Positions 23,379-32,186 are shown, numbered from the stretch's first letter. The stretch is 33,893 bases of DNA from Chloroflexota bacterium (GCA_005889535.1 VBHC01000130.1:1-33893); one strand, 5' to 3'. The notes: generated from the letters alone by a model not told the origin. Translations and numbers: made by a program.

Positions 23379-23633
23379 GTGCAGACCGCCCTGAATTACC
23401 TGCACACCTTCGCCCAGGTCCTGATCTACCTGTTCATCGCGGCCATCATCCTGCGCGCCCTCGCGTCCTGGTTCTTCCGCGACTATCGCGGCCTGCTGAT
23501 GGGCTTTCTCTTCGACGTGACCGAGCCGGTCCTATCACCACTTCGACGGGTCGTTCCTGCTGGGTTGGGCGTTGACATTTCCCCGATGATCGCCGTCCTC
23601 GTGCTCTACGTCCTCGGCCAGTTCCTCGGCTGA
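23379..23633 (+). CDS. YggT family small membrane protein
   Basis: 84 aa with two hydrophobic segments: about residues 9-32 (AQVLIYLFIAAIILRALASWFF) and the C-terminal ISPMIAVLVLYVLGQFL. Between them lies the YggT signature DVTEPVLSPLRRVVP. The family (YlmG in Bacillus, CCB3 in chloroplasts) is conserved near division genes, with possible roles in nucleoid or septum placement or in ion homeostasis; the exact role is unsettled. GTG start 6 bases after the PLP protein gene, so the two are likely co-transcribed. Confidence 0.9.
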   Translation: MQTALNYLHTFAQVLIYLFIAAIILRALASWFFRDYRGLLMGFLFDVTEPVLSPLRRVVPAGLGVDISPMIAVLVLYVLGQFLG

Positions 23634-23636
23634 GCC

Positions 23637-23642
23637 TAGAAT
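23637..23642 (+). promoter_or_regulatory. Candidate -10 of a leaderless ileS transcript
   Basis: TAGAAT ends 8 bases before the ileS ATG and no Shine-Dalgarno sequence is present, the arrangement expected if transcription starts at or next to the ATG. No -35 is recognisable. Confidence 0.4.
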
Positions 23643-23650
23643 TTCGGACC

Positions 23651-26521
23651 ATGTTCCAGGAGGTCTCCGCGCGCGCCAACTTCCCCGAGCTGGAAAAGGA
23701 GGTGCGCCGCTTCTGGAAGGAGAAGGACATCTTCGTTCGAAGCGTCAAGCAGCGGGAGGGCAAGCCGCGCTTCGTTTTCTATGAGGGACCGCCGACAGCC
23801 AATGGGCTCCCCGGCATCCACCACGTCCTGGCCCGGGCGATGAAAGACCTCTTTCCCCGCTACAAGACCATGCGCGGATTCCATTCTGAGCGCAAGGGCG
23901 GCTGGGACACTCATGGCCTCCCCGTCGAGATCGAGGTCGAGAAGAAGCTCAAATTGAACGGCAAGCAGGACATCGAGCGTTACGGCGTGGAGGCCTTCAA
24001 CAAGCTCTGCCGGCAGAGTGTCTTCGAGTACATCGATGAGTGGGCCGAGATGACCGAGCAAATGGGGTTCTGGGTCGACCTCGAGCACGCGTATCGGACG
24101 TATGACTCCTCGTACATGGAATCGGTCTGGTGGATCCTCAAGCAGCTCTGGGACAAGCAGCTGCTCTACCAGGGGTTCAAAGTCGTTCCCTACTGCCCGC
24201 ACGACGCGACCCCGCTGTCCAGCCACGAGCTGGCGCTGGGCTACCAGGACAACATCGAAGACCCGTCCGTCTATGTGAAGTTCGAGCTCGAAGACGAACC
24301 GAAGACCTATTTCCTCGCCTGGACGACCACCCCCTGGACTCTTCCGGGAAACGTCGCGCTGGCGGTTGGCCTCGATATCCCGTACGTTCGCGTGCGGCAG
24401 GGAGAGGAGCGGTACATCCTGGCCAAAGCGCGCCTCTCGATCCTGGACGGCGACTACGAGGTCGAAGCGGAGATCGATCCACGGAGCCTGCTCGGCAAAC
24501 GGTACAAGCCGCTCTACCGGTACCTGATTCCCGACAAACCGGCATTCTTCGTGGTGGACGCCGACTTCGTCTCTGTGGAGGACGGCACCGGCATCGTCCA
24601 CACGGCCGCCGCCTATGGCGTCGATGACCTGGAGCTCTCCTTGCGGAAGGGAATCCCGGTGCGCCACGTGGTCGATCTCCAGGGCCGGTTCAAGCCGGAG
24701 GTCGAGCCCTTTGCCGGCCTCTTCGTCAAGAAAGCCGATCCCAAAATCATCGAGGACCTGAAACAGCGTGGCCTGATGTACCGGGCGGAAACCATCCGGC
24801 ACACCTATCCGTTCTGCTGGCGGTGTGGCACGCCGCTGCTCTATTACGCCGTGACGTCATGGTTCATCAAGACGACGGCGGTCAAGGATCAGCTGCTTCG
24901 CAACAACGGCGCCGTCAACTGGGTGCCGGCCTACATCAAGGCGGGCCGGATGGGCAACTGGCTGGAGTCGCTGGTCGATTGGTCGCTGTCCCGATGGCGC
25001 TACTGGGGCACGCCCCTGCCGGTGTGGGTCTGCGAGGCGTGCGACGAACGGCGCTGTATCGGCTCGGTTGGCGAGCTGGGCCTGAGCTTGCAGGACGACC
25101 TTCACCGCCCATACATCGACCGGGTCACCCTGCCCTGCGAGAAATGCGGCGGCGTGATGCGCCGGGTGGCGGATCTCATCGATGTTTGGTTCGACTCCGG
25201 GTCGATGCCGATGGCGCAGTTCCACTATCCCTTCGAAAATGCCGAGACCTTCCAGCAGCGATTCCCCGCTGACTTCATCTCCGAAGGGCTCGACCAGACG
25301 CGCGGCTGGTTCTACAGCCTGCTGGCGATCGCCACGATGTTGTTTGACCAGTCCGCCTACAAGAACGTGATTTGCACCAACCTGGTTCTCGACAAGACCG
25401 GCCGCAAGATGAGCAAGTCATTGAAGAACACGGTCGATCCGATCGAGATCATGTCGAAGTTCGGTGCCGATGCCACACGCTGGTACTTCTACTCTGCGGT
25501 GGCCGTCGGCAACGAGTACCGCTTCGATCCGGCCGCCGTGCAGGACGTGGTTCGGCGGTTCCTGCTCATTCTCTGGAACACATACTTTTTCTTCGCCAAT
25601 TACGCGCGTCTTGATGGGTTCGACCCGGCCCAACCGCCGGTTGCGCTCGAACAGCGCGCGGTGCTCGACCGCTGGCTACTGGCCGAGCTCGCGGCGGTGA
25701 TCAAAGACGTTGAGACCTCGCTCGACGCATACGACCCGACCAGCGCAGCGCGCCGGCTGGAAGCCTTTGTACTCGATCTTTCGCAGTGGTATGTGCGGCG
25801 GTCTCGGAGGCGCTTCTGGAAATCCGAGTCCGACGCCGACAAGCGGAGCGCCTACCAAACGCTGTACCAGGTGTTGATCGTGACCGTGCAGCTGATGGCG
25901 CCTTTCATGCCGTTCCTATCGGAAACGATCTTTCGGAACCTGGCGGCCGGCCGGAACGGGCTGCCGGACAGCGTGCATCTCACTGAATGGCCGCAGGCCC
26001 CCGGGACCTGGAGCGATGACGAACTCCGGCGGGACATGTCCGCGGTCCGGCGGCTCGTCGCCAGCGGGCTGGCGGCGCGAAACGCTGCCGGCATCAAGGT
26101 CCGCCAGCCGCTGCGCGCGGTGACCATCGCGGAGCGGCCGTTGAGTCGGGAGCTGGAGGCCATCCTGCTCGAGGAGCTCAATATCAAGGCGGCCCGCTAC
26201 CAGGGTGAAGGGGGCGAGCTCAGGCTCGACACCGAGATCAGCGAGGATCTTAAGCTCGAGGGTCTGGCCCGGGACCTGGTCCGCAAGATCCAGGAGCTTC
26301 GCAAGCAGTCGGGCTTCGCGGTCGAGGACCGTATCCGCCTCTTCTATCAGGGCGATGGGATCCTGGCCGACGCGCTCGAGCGCTGGCGCGACTACATCAG
26401 CATGGAAACGCTGGCAGTGGCCGTCGCACGCGGCCAGGCGCCCGAGGGAGCGTCTACCCAGACACTGCAGATCGAGGGGCACGACCTCCAGGTGAGCGTC
26501 GTCAGGGTGGCGGCCCGCTGA
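23651..26521 (+). CDS. ileS: Isoleucyl-tRNA synthetase, type 2 (eukaryote-like)
   Basis: Charges tRNA-Ile with isoleucine and hydrolyses Val-tRNA-Ile. 956 aa. The N-terminal EGPPTANGLPGIHHVLAR carries the HIGH-equivalent as G-I-H-H, then GWDTHGLPVEIEVEKKL as in type 2 enzymes. The CP1 editing domain includes TTPWTLPGNVALAV and GTGIVHTAAAYG. Zinc-type cysteine pairs CWRCG, CEACD and CEKCG lie in the middle. The second signature is KMSKSLKN, and the anticodon-binding and C-terminal domains complete the protein. Type 2 enzymes are linked to mupirocin resistance. There is no Shine-Dalgarno sequence; a -10-like TAGAAT lies 8 bases before the ATG. The stop overlaps a CTG that is the likely lspA start. 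Confidence 0.96.
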   Translation: MFQEVSARANFPELEKEVRRFWKEKDIFVRSVKQREGKPRFVFYEGPPTANGLPGIHHVLARAMKDLFPRYKTMRGFHSERKGGWDTHGLPVEIEVEKKLKLNGKQDIERYGVEAFNKLCRQSVFEYIDEWAEMTEQMGFWVDLEHAYRTYDSSYMESVWWILKQLWDKQLLYQGFKVVPYCPHDATPLSSHELALGYQDNIEDPSVYVKFELEDEPKTYFLAWTTTPWTLPGNVALAVGLDIPYVRVRQGEERYILAKARLSILDGDYEVEAEIDPRSLLGKRYKPLYRYLIPDKPAFFVVDADFVSVEDGTGIVHTAAAYGVDDLELSLRKGIPVRHVVDLQGRFKPEVEPFAGLFVKKADPKIIEDLKQRGLMYRAETIRHTYPFCWRCGTPLLYYAVTSWFIKTTAVKDQLLRNNGAVNWVPAYIKAGRMGNWLESLVDWSLSRWRYWGTPLPVWVCEACDERRCIGSVGELGLSLQDDLHRPYIDRVTLPCEKCGGVMRRVADLIDVWFDSGSMPMAQFHYPFENAETFQQRFPADFISEGLDQTRGWFYSLLAIATMLFDQSAYKNVICTNLVLDKTGRKMSKSLKNTVDPIEIMSKFGADATRWYFYSAVAVGNEYRFDPAAVQDVVRRFLLILWNTYFFFANYARLDGFDPAQPPVALEQRAVLDRWLLAELAAVIKDVETSLDAYDPTSAARRLEAFVLDLSQWYVRRSRRRFWKSESDADKRSAYQTLYQVLIVTVQLMAPFMPFLSETIFRNLAAGRNGLPDSVHLTEWPQAPGTWSDDELRRDMSAVRRLVASGLAARNAAGIKVRQPLRAVTIAERPLSRELEAILLEELNIKAARYQGEGGELRLDTEISEDLKLEGLARDLVRKIQELRKQSGFAVEDRIRLFYQGDGILADALERWRDYISMETLAVAVARGQAPEGASTQTLQIEGHDLQVSVVRVAAR

Positions 26522-26991
26522 GCCGGTTCCGCAGTTACCTCCTGCTGGCGGCGATCGCGACCGCCGTCATCGTCGTCGACCGGGTGACGAAGATCGTGGT
26601 CGAACAGCGATTCGGCGTCCCCTATGGTCCCCGCCAGATCATCGATCACCTGCTGTTCCTTACCGTGACCCGCAACGCGGGGGCGGCCTTTGGGCTCTTC
26701 CAGACCTTCACGGTGGGCTTTCTTGTGATCTCGGCCCTGGTCATCGTCGGCATCCTTATCTATTACTGGCGGCTGCCGCCCCATGATTGGCCAGCGCGCC
26801 TGGGCCTGTCACTGGTCCTCGGCGGCGCCATCGCCAACGCTTACGATCGTGGCGTCAAGGGATCGGTGATCGACTTCATTCAGGTTCCGCACTGGCCGAT
26901 CTTCAACGTCGCCGATTCGGCGATCACCGTTGGCGTGGCGGTGCTCCTCCTTGGCACGCTCTGGCGGGGCGGCCGGTCGCGGCGCGCTTGA
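26518..26991 (+). CDS. lspA: Lipoprotein signal peptidase LspA, apparent CTG start
   Basis: Inner-membrane aspartyl protease that removes signal peptides from prolipoproteins. From CTG 26518 the product is 157 aa with four membrane helices. Helix 1 leads into VIVVDRVTKIVVEQ (the D-x-x-TK motif), then TVTRNAGAAFGLF, GGAIANAYDRG with one catalytic Asp, and FNVADSAITVG with the other. The first standard start in frame, GTG 26584, would delete helix 1 and cut into the DRVTK motif. CTG 26518 overlaps the ileS stop as CTGA, the same 4-base arrangement seen at many junctions in this window (ATGA, GTGA, TTGA), and gives a normal-length LspA. GGAIGN is GGAIAN here. Confidence 0.88.
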   Translation: MSRFRSYLLLAAIATAVIVVDRVTKIVVEQRFGVPYGPRQIIDHLLFLTVTRNAGAAFGLFQTFTVGFLVISALVIVGILIYYWRLPPHDWPARLGLSLVLGGAIANAYDRGVKGSVIDFIQVPHWPIFNVADSAITVGVAVLLLGTLWRGGRSRRA

Positions 26992-27899
26992 GCGAGGCCG
27001 AGCACCACACGGTCCCGGTCGACGCTCCGCGACTCGATCAATACCTGGCCGGCTTGCTGATTGGACAGAGCCGGAGCCGCGTCCAACGATTGATCGCGGA
27101 GGGCCATGTTCGCGTCAACGATGGACCGGCCCGCGCGGGGATCCGCCTTCGCAGGGGTGACCGGCTCAGCTGGGAGCTGCCGCCGACGGTACCGACCCGC
27201 CTCCAGCCCGAGACGATGGACCTCCGCGTGCTTTACGAGGATGACGACCTGGTCGTCATCGACAAACCGGCGGGTCTGGTCGTCCACCCGGGGCCCGGGC
27301 ATGCCACCGGCACCTTGGTTCATGGGTTGTTGGGCCGGGCCGCCGGATGGTCGACGATCGGCGGCGCGGAGCGGCCAGGTATCGTCCACCGGCTCGACCG
27401 CGATACCTCCGGCCTGATCGTGGTGGCGCGCAATGACGAGACCCACCGCGCGCTCACCCGCCAACTGCAGCAGCGGGTGATGACCCGACGCTACCGGGCG
27501 ATCGTGGTGGGTGAGGTGGCGGATCCGGCGGCCCGGATCGAGGCGCCCATCGGCCGCGACGTCAAGCACCGTCAGAGGATGACCGTGGTGGCGGGCGGCC
27601 GAGAAGCGATCACGGAATTCCGCCGGCTGGGGATTGGCGCCGGCCATTCACTCCTGGAGGTCTCTCTGACCACCGGCCGCACCCATCAGATCCGGGTCCA
27701 TCTCGCGTTCATCAAGCACCCGGTGCTCGGCGACCCGGTCTACGGCCGCCGCTCACCGCTGATTGCCAGGCCGGCGTTACACGCCGAGGCGCTTACGCTG
27801 CGGCATCCCAGGACGGGGGCGGTCATGACCTGGCAGGCCGCGCCACCGGCGGATTTCGAACTGGCGTGGAATTCGCTGACTGAACGTAGAATGCGGTGA
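26988..27899 (+). CDS. rluD: 23S rRNA pseudouridine synthase, RluA/RluD family
   Basis: Isomerises uridine to pseudouridine in large-subunit rRNA. 303 aa: N-terminal S4 RNA-binding domain (PRLDQYLAGLLIGQSRSRVQRLIAEGHVRVN, residues ~10-40, quoted by its ends), then DLVVIDKPAGLVVHPGPGH, the catalytic-Asp motif HRLDRDTSGL, and LTTGRTHQIRVHLA. The open frame runs 201 bases further upstream over lspA, but TTG 26988 overlaps the lspA stop as TTGA and starts just before the S4 domain. Position after lspA is the common bacterial order. Exact RluD versus RluA specificity is inferred from the S4 domain and context. Confidence 0.9.
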   Translation: MSEAEHHTVPVDAPRLDQYLAGLLIGQSRSRVQRLIAEGHVRVNDGPARAGIRLRRGDRLSWELPPTVPTRLQPETMDLRVLYEDDDLVVIDKPAGLVVHPGPGHATGTLVHGLLGRAAGWSTIGGAERPGIVHRLDRDTSGLIVVARNDETHRALTRQLQQRVMTRRYRAIVVGEVADPAARIEAPIGRDVKHRQRMTVVAGGREAITEFRRLGIGAGHSLLEVSLTTGRTHQIRVHLAFIKHPVLGDPVYGRRSPLIARPALHAEALTLRHPRTGAVMTWQAAPPADFELAWNSLTERRMR

Positions 27900-28501
27900 T
27901 CAGCAGAGATCAGATGACCCAGCCCGCGCAAGGGCTCTTGATAGTGATTTCGGGTCCAAGCGGAGTGGGGAAGGATACCGTTCTGCGCCGCCTGTTCGAG
28001 CTGGCACCGCATCTCAAGTACTCCGTGTCCTACACGACGCGTCCACCCCGTCCGGGTGAGGTCGATGGGCACAGCTATAGCTTCATCAGTGAGCCGGAAT
28101 TCCTGCGGCTGATCGAGCAAAAGGAGTTCCTGGAGTGGGCCAAGGTCTACGACCACTACTACGGGACGTCGCGCCGCCGGGTCGAGGACGCGCTCAACCG
28201 GGGCGAGGACATCATTCTGAAAATCGACGTACAGGGAGCCTCCTTCGTCCGTAAGCGCAAGCCCGATGGTCTCTTCATCTTTATCACACCCCCCTCGACC
28301 GACGAACTGCTCAGCCGGCTGACCGGTCGCAATACGGAGTCGCCGCCGGCGCTCGCCGTCCGGCAAAAGGAGGCGCTGATCGAGCTTGGCCTGGCAAAGG
28401 ACTACGAGCACGTGGTCTGCAACCGTGATGTCGATGAGACGGCGCGCGAGATTCTGACGATGATCGCCGCCGAGCACGCGCGCCGCCAGACACCGGTATG
28501 A
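27896..28501 (+). CDS. gmk: Guanylate kinase
   Basis: Phosphorylates GMP to GDP with ATP, an essential nucleotide step. 201 aa from GTG 27896. P-loop ISGPSGVGKDTVLRRL near residue 20, then the GMP-binding YTTRPPRPGEVDGHSY and EWAKVYDHYYGTS, DVQGASFVRK, and the lid ALAVRQKEAL. GTG 27896 overlaps the rluD stop as GTGA, matching the local style; ATG 27914 would still keep the whole P-loop and cannot be excluded. Its stop overlaps coaBC as ATGA. The omega subunit gene rpoZ often found between gmk and coaBC is absent. Confidence 0.95.
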   Translation: MISRDQMTQPAQGLLIVISGPSGVGKDTVLRRLFELAPHLKYSVSYTTRPPRPGEVDGHSYSFISEPEFLRLIEQKEFLEWAKVYDHYYGTSRRRVEDALNRGEDIILKIDVQGASFVRKRKPDGLFIFITPPSTDELLSRLTGRNTESPPALAVRQKEALIELGLAKDYEHVVCNRDVDETAREILTMIAAEHARRQTPV

Positions 28502-29700
28502 CGGAGGGGCGGCTGGCCGGACGCCGGGTCCTTACCGGGATCAGTGGTGGGATTGCAGCCTACAAGGCGATCGAGGTCGTCCGGCTCCTGACGGAAGCCG
28601 GCGCGTCGGTACGGGTGATGATGACACCCGAGGCGACGCGCTTCGTGACGCCGCTGACCCTGGAAGCCCTGTCCTATAACCCGGTCGCAGCTGACTGGCT
28701 GGCTCCCCAGGGTGTGGGAGAGAGCCACATCGCCCTGGCCGAGTGGGCGGAGGTGATCGCCATCGTGCCGGCGACGGCCAACACCATTGCCAAGCTGGCG
28801 CTCGGCATCGCGGATGAGATCGTGTCGGGCACGGTGCTCGCGAGCCGCGCCCCGCTGCTGGTCGCCCCCGCCATGAACGACCTGATGTTCACCCATGTGA
28901 AGACGCAGGATCACCTCAATGCGTTGCGGTCGCGTCATGCGGTAGTCGTCGAACCGGGGGTGGGACGTCTGGCCTCCGGCAAGTCCGCCGTCGGGCGGCT
29001 GGCCGCTCCCGAGCGGATTCTCGCCGCCATCGAAGCGGTGTTGCAGGATCGGCGCAACCTGGAGGGGCTGCGGGTGGTCGTCAGCGCCGGCGGCACTCGG
29101 GAAGCCGTCGATCCGGTCCGCTACGTCGGCAACTTTTCCAGCGGCAAGATGGGGCGGGCCCTGGCCGAGACGGCGGCGGCGCGCGGGGCCGATGTCACCC
29201 TGGTCACCACGGTGCCCACCAATCCCGAGGCGATCGCCGAAATCGCCGTGACCAGTGCCGCTGAGATGCTCGTGGCGCTAAAGACGGCGTGCGCCGGCGC
29301 CGATGTGCTGGTGATGGCCGCCGCCGTGGCCGACTATGCGCCCGATCAGGTCGCCGGCGCGAAGCTCCGGCGCACCGATCAGCCGATGGATTTGCACCTG
29401 CGCCCGAACGTGGACATTCTGAAGGCGCTCGGCCCCCGGCGGGGGCTCTTCCGCGTCGGCTTTGCCGCAGAGACGGAGGATCTTCGTGCCCAGGCCGAGG
29501 CGAAGCTGGCCGAAAAACATCTGGACCTGATGGTCGCGAACCAGATCGGGGTTGATGGCCAGGGCCTGGCAAGCGACTTCAACGCGGTCACCATCGTCGC
29601 GCCGACGGGGGTGGTCGCCGACGTTCCGCGCCTGCCGAAGTGGGAGGTGGCCGGGCAGATCTGGGATGCCATCGATGCCGCTCGCAACCGCGGCGGCTGA
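28498..29700 (+). CDS. coaBC: Bifunctional phosphopantothenoylcysteine synthetase/decarboxylase CoaBC
   Basis: Two successive steps of coenzyme A synthesis. 400 aa. The N-terminal CoaC flavoprotein domain has GISGGIAAYKAIEV, the active-site His in ESHIALAEWAE, and PAMNDLMF; the substrate-recognition clamp reads GRLASGKSAVGRLA, with Ser where E. coli has the catalytic Cys (LACG). The C-terminal CoaB domain has VSAGGTREAVDPVRYVGNFSSGKMG, MAAAVADYAP, LRPNVDILKALG, VGFAAETED, and VANQIG. ATGA overlap with gmk. The Ser variant may be a natural family variant. Confidence 0.94.
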   Translation: MTEGRLAGRRVLTGISGGIAAYKAIEVVRLLTEAGASVRVMMTPEATRFVTPLTLEALSYNPVAADWLAPQGVGESHIALAEWAEVIAIVPATANTIAKLALGIADEIVSGTVLASRAPLLVAPAMNDLMFTHVKTQDHLNALRSRHAVVVEPGVGRLASGKSAVGRLAAPERILAAIEAVLQDRRNLEGLRVVVSAGGTREAVDPVRYVGNFSSGKMGRALAETAAARGADVTLVTTVPTNPEAIAEIAVTSAAEMLVALKTACAGADVLVMAAAVADYAPDQVAGAKLRRTDQPMDLHLRPNVDILKALGPRRGLFRVGFAAETEDLRAQAEAKLAEKHLDLMVANQIGVDGQGLASDFNAVTIVAPTGVVADVPRLPKWEVAGQIWDAIDAARNRGG

Positions 29701-31668
29701 CCCCAGGCTGCGCTCGGTGGCGCAGGTGGCCGTGGAGGCTCGCGTCGGCAGCCTCAGTGGCCTGTTCGATTACGCCGTGCCCGAGGATCTGACCGGCGTG
29801 ATCGAGGTCGGTCACCGGGTGCGTGTACCGTTCGGAAAACGAATCGTGACCGGCTTCGTCTACGCGCTGGACACGCCGCCCGCGGTGCTCGAGTTGAAGC
29901 CGATCGAGGCACTGGTTGACGCCGAGCCGGTGCTGCCGCCGGTGCTGATCGAGCTCGCCGGATTTGTCGCTACGCACTACGTAGTGCCGCTGGACGAAGT
30001 AATTCGCGCCATCGTGCCCCCACGCGTGCGCGCCGTGGTTCGGCGATCCGTCAAGCGTCGCCGGCAGAGTCGGATCCTGCGGCAGGCAACCGGCACGCCG
30101 TCCGCCGTTGATGTTCAGCTCGAGCCGGCGCAGCAGGCGGCAAAGGAACGGATCGCGATTGCCCTGGGCCGGCACGAGGGCGAGGTCTTCCTGATGCACG
30201 GCGTGACCGCCAGCGGGAAGACCGAGGTCTACCTCGCTCTGCTGGCCGAGGTGCTGGCGGCCGGCGGACAGGGGCTCGTCCTGGTGCCGGAGATCGCGCT
30301 CACCCCGCAGACGGTCGGACGATTCGGCGCTCGCTGCCCCGGCCGGCTGGCGGTGCTGCACAGCTCGCTGACCGAGGCCGAGCGCGCCGCCGAGTGGTGG
30401 CGAATCCGGCGCGGCGAAGCCGATATCGTCATCGGCCCGCGCGCCGCGGTCTTTGCCCCACTACCCCGGCTCCGCTTGATCGTGATCGATGAGGAGGAGT
30501 CATCCGCCTTCAAACAGGAGCGCATTCCCCGATACCATGCCCCGACGGTGGCCCGCTGGCTGGCCCAAAAAACCCAATCCGTCCTGATCCTGGGCAGCGC
30601 GACGCCGAGCGTCGCGGGCTACGCCGCCGCCCTGGCCGGCCGCGCACACCTGCTGGAGCTGCCCCACCGCGCCCAGGGCCGGCCGCTGCCACCGGTGACG
30701 GTGGTTGACATGCGAAAGGAGATCGCGGCCCGGCAGTTCAGCCCACTCAGCCGCGAGCTCCAAGCCTCGATTGCCGGATCGCTCGAACGGGGCGAGCAAT
30801 CGATTCTCTTTTTGAACCGCCGCGGCCTGGCCACCTTCGTCCTCTGCCGCGACTGCGGCCAGGTGCGCGAGTGCCCGCACTGCAGCGTGGCGCTCGTTCA
30901 CCACGCGGCGCTGAGCCGGCTGCAATGCCACTACTGCGGCACCAGTGAGCCGGTGCCCCGTCGCTGCCCCGCGTGCGGCAGCCGTTTCATCAAGAGCTTT
31001 GGGATCGGCACCGAGCGGATCGAGCAGGAGGTGCGAGCCCACTTTCCGACTTCCCGGGTGGTCCGCCTCGATCGGGACGTGATGAAGACGCCGGATGCTG
31101 CCGACCTGGTCTTCGACCAGATGGTCTCCGGCGAAGCGGACGTGCTGGTCGGCACCCAGATGGTGGCGAAGGGGCTCGACCTGCCCCGGGTCACCACGGT
31201 CGGCGTGATCAACGCGGACACGAGCCTGCATTTCCCCGATTACCGCTCGTCGGAGCGGACCTTCAGCCTGCTCACTCAGGTGGCGGGCCGCGCCGGCAGA
31301 GGGACACGGGCCTCGGGCGTGTTCATCCAGACCTACACGCCGGACCATCCGGCCGTTCGGCACGCACAACATCACGACTACCGGGGCTTCTACCGCGAGG
31401 AACTCGAGGTACGGCGGAGCTATGGATTTCCCCCGTTCGGCGAGTTGATCGTCGCCACCTATGGCCATCGCGACGAGGCGCGTGCGGAGCGGGAAGCGCG
31501 GTCGGCAGTCGAACAGCTGTCTGCTACAATCGGCCTGCTCAATTTGGGAGATATCGAGGTGCTGGGACCTTCTCCCGCGTTTGTGTACCGCCTCAAGGAC
31601 GAGTTTCGGTTCGAGGTGACGCGTTACCGCGCGGTCGGGGCTGGAGCCTCGATGTGGACCCGATGTAG
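29675..31668 (+). CDS. priA: Primosomal helicase PriA, C-terminus out of frame
   Basis: 3'-5' helicase that restarts stalled replication forks. N-terminal 3'BD domain (LFDYAVPEDL, GHRVRVPFGKR), Walker A GVTASGKTEVYL, Walker B IDEEESSAFKQ, LGSATPS, the zinc module with four CxxC pairs (CRDC, CPHC, CHYC, CPAC), VGTQMVAKGLD, and VAGRAGRG. Homology holds to YRLKDEFRFEV (ending near 31617). The expected end, WSLDVDPM plus stop, is present at 31642-31668 but in another frame; in the main frame no stop occurs and the sequence runs straight into def. About 20 residues also seem missing at the junction. Start ATG 29675 lies inside coaBC; GTG 29717 is an alternative that gives the more typical N-terminus VAQVAV. 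Confidence 0.85.
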
Positions 31669-31675
31669 GCAGACC

Positions 31676-32179
31676 ATGGCTGTGCTTCCCATCCTCACCC
31701 AGGAGTCTCCGATCCTTCGCCAGAAGGCGAAACGAGTTCCGCGCGTCGACAGCAGCATTCGGAAACTGATCGACGACATGGTCGATACGATGGTCGCGGC
31801 GCCGGGCGTCGGCCTGGCAGCGCCGCAGGTCGGCGTCGGCCTCCGCGTCGTGGTGATCAAGACGGATACGAACCTGCATACGCTGATCAATCCCGAGATG
31901 GTGAAGTGGGAGGGCGAGCAGATCGGTCTGGAAGGCTGCCTGTCGATCCCCGGGTACGTGGGTGAGGTCAAGCGCTACATGCAGGTGGTGGCACGGGGGC
32001 TCAACCGACACGGCAAGTCGGTGAAGATCAAGGGGGACGCGCTGCTTGCTCGTGCCATCCAACACGAAATCGACCACATCGATGGCATTCTCTTCACCGA
32101 CCGTCTGACCAGCCTCGATACGCTGCGAAAGGTCGAGCCGCAGGACCAGGAGAAGGAAGCGGAACTCGTCGGCGCGTAG
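31676..32179 (+). CDS. def: Peptide deformylase
   Basis: Metalloenzyme that removes the formyl group from nascent proteins. 167 aa. All three motifs are intact: PGVGLAAPQVG (motif 1), EGCLSIPG with the metal-binding Cys (motif 2), and QHEIDHIDGILF with the HExDH metal site (motif 3). ATG 31676 gives the family N-terminus MAVLPILTQESPILRQKA. The gene is in the same frame as priA with no stop between, so it could also be made as a PriA-Def fusion of about 835 residues; a start at the ATG is the simpler reading. fmt follows after 7 bases, so formylation and deformylation genes are adjacent. Confidence 0.93.
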   Translation: MAVLPILTQESPILRQKAKRVPRVDSSIRKLIDDMVDTMVAAPGVGLAAPQVGVGLRVVVIKTDTNLHTLINPEMVKWEGEQIGLEGCLSIPGYVGEVKRYMQVVARGLNRHGKSVKIKGDALLARAIQHEIDHIDGILFTDRLTSLDTLRKVEPQDQEKEAELVGA

Positions 32180-32186
32180 CGACAAC

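Noticed and set aside
23636-24802. 388-codon - strand frame over the start of ileS
   Set aside because: Covers the conserved IleRS N-terminus; antisense artefact.
31525-31530. TACAAT inside priA as a def promoter
   Set aside because: Good -10 hexamer but no -35 (TCGGCA at 17 bases), and it is about 145 bases before def; chance match is likely.
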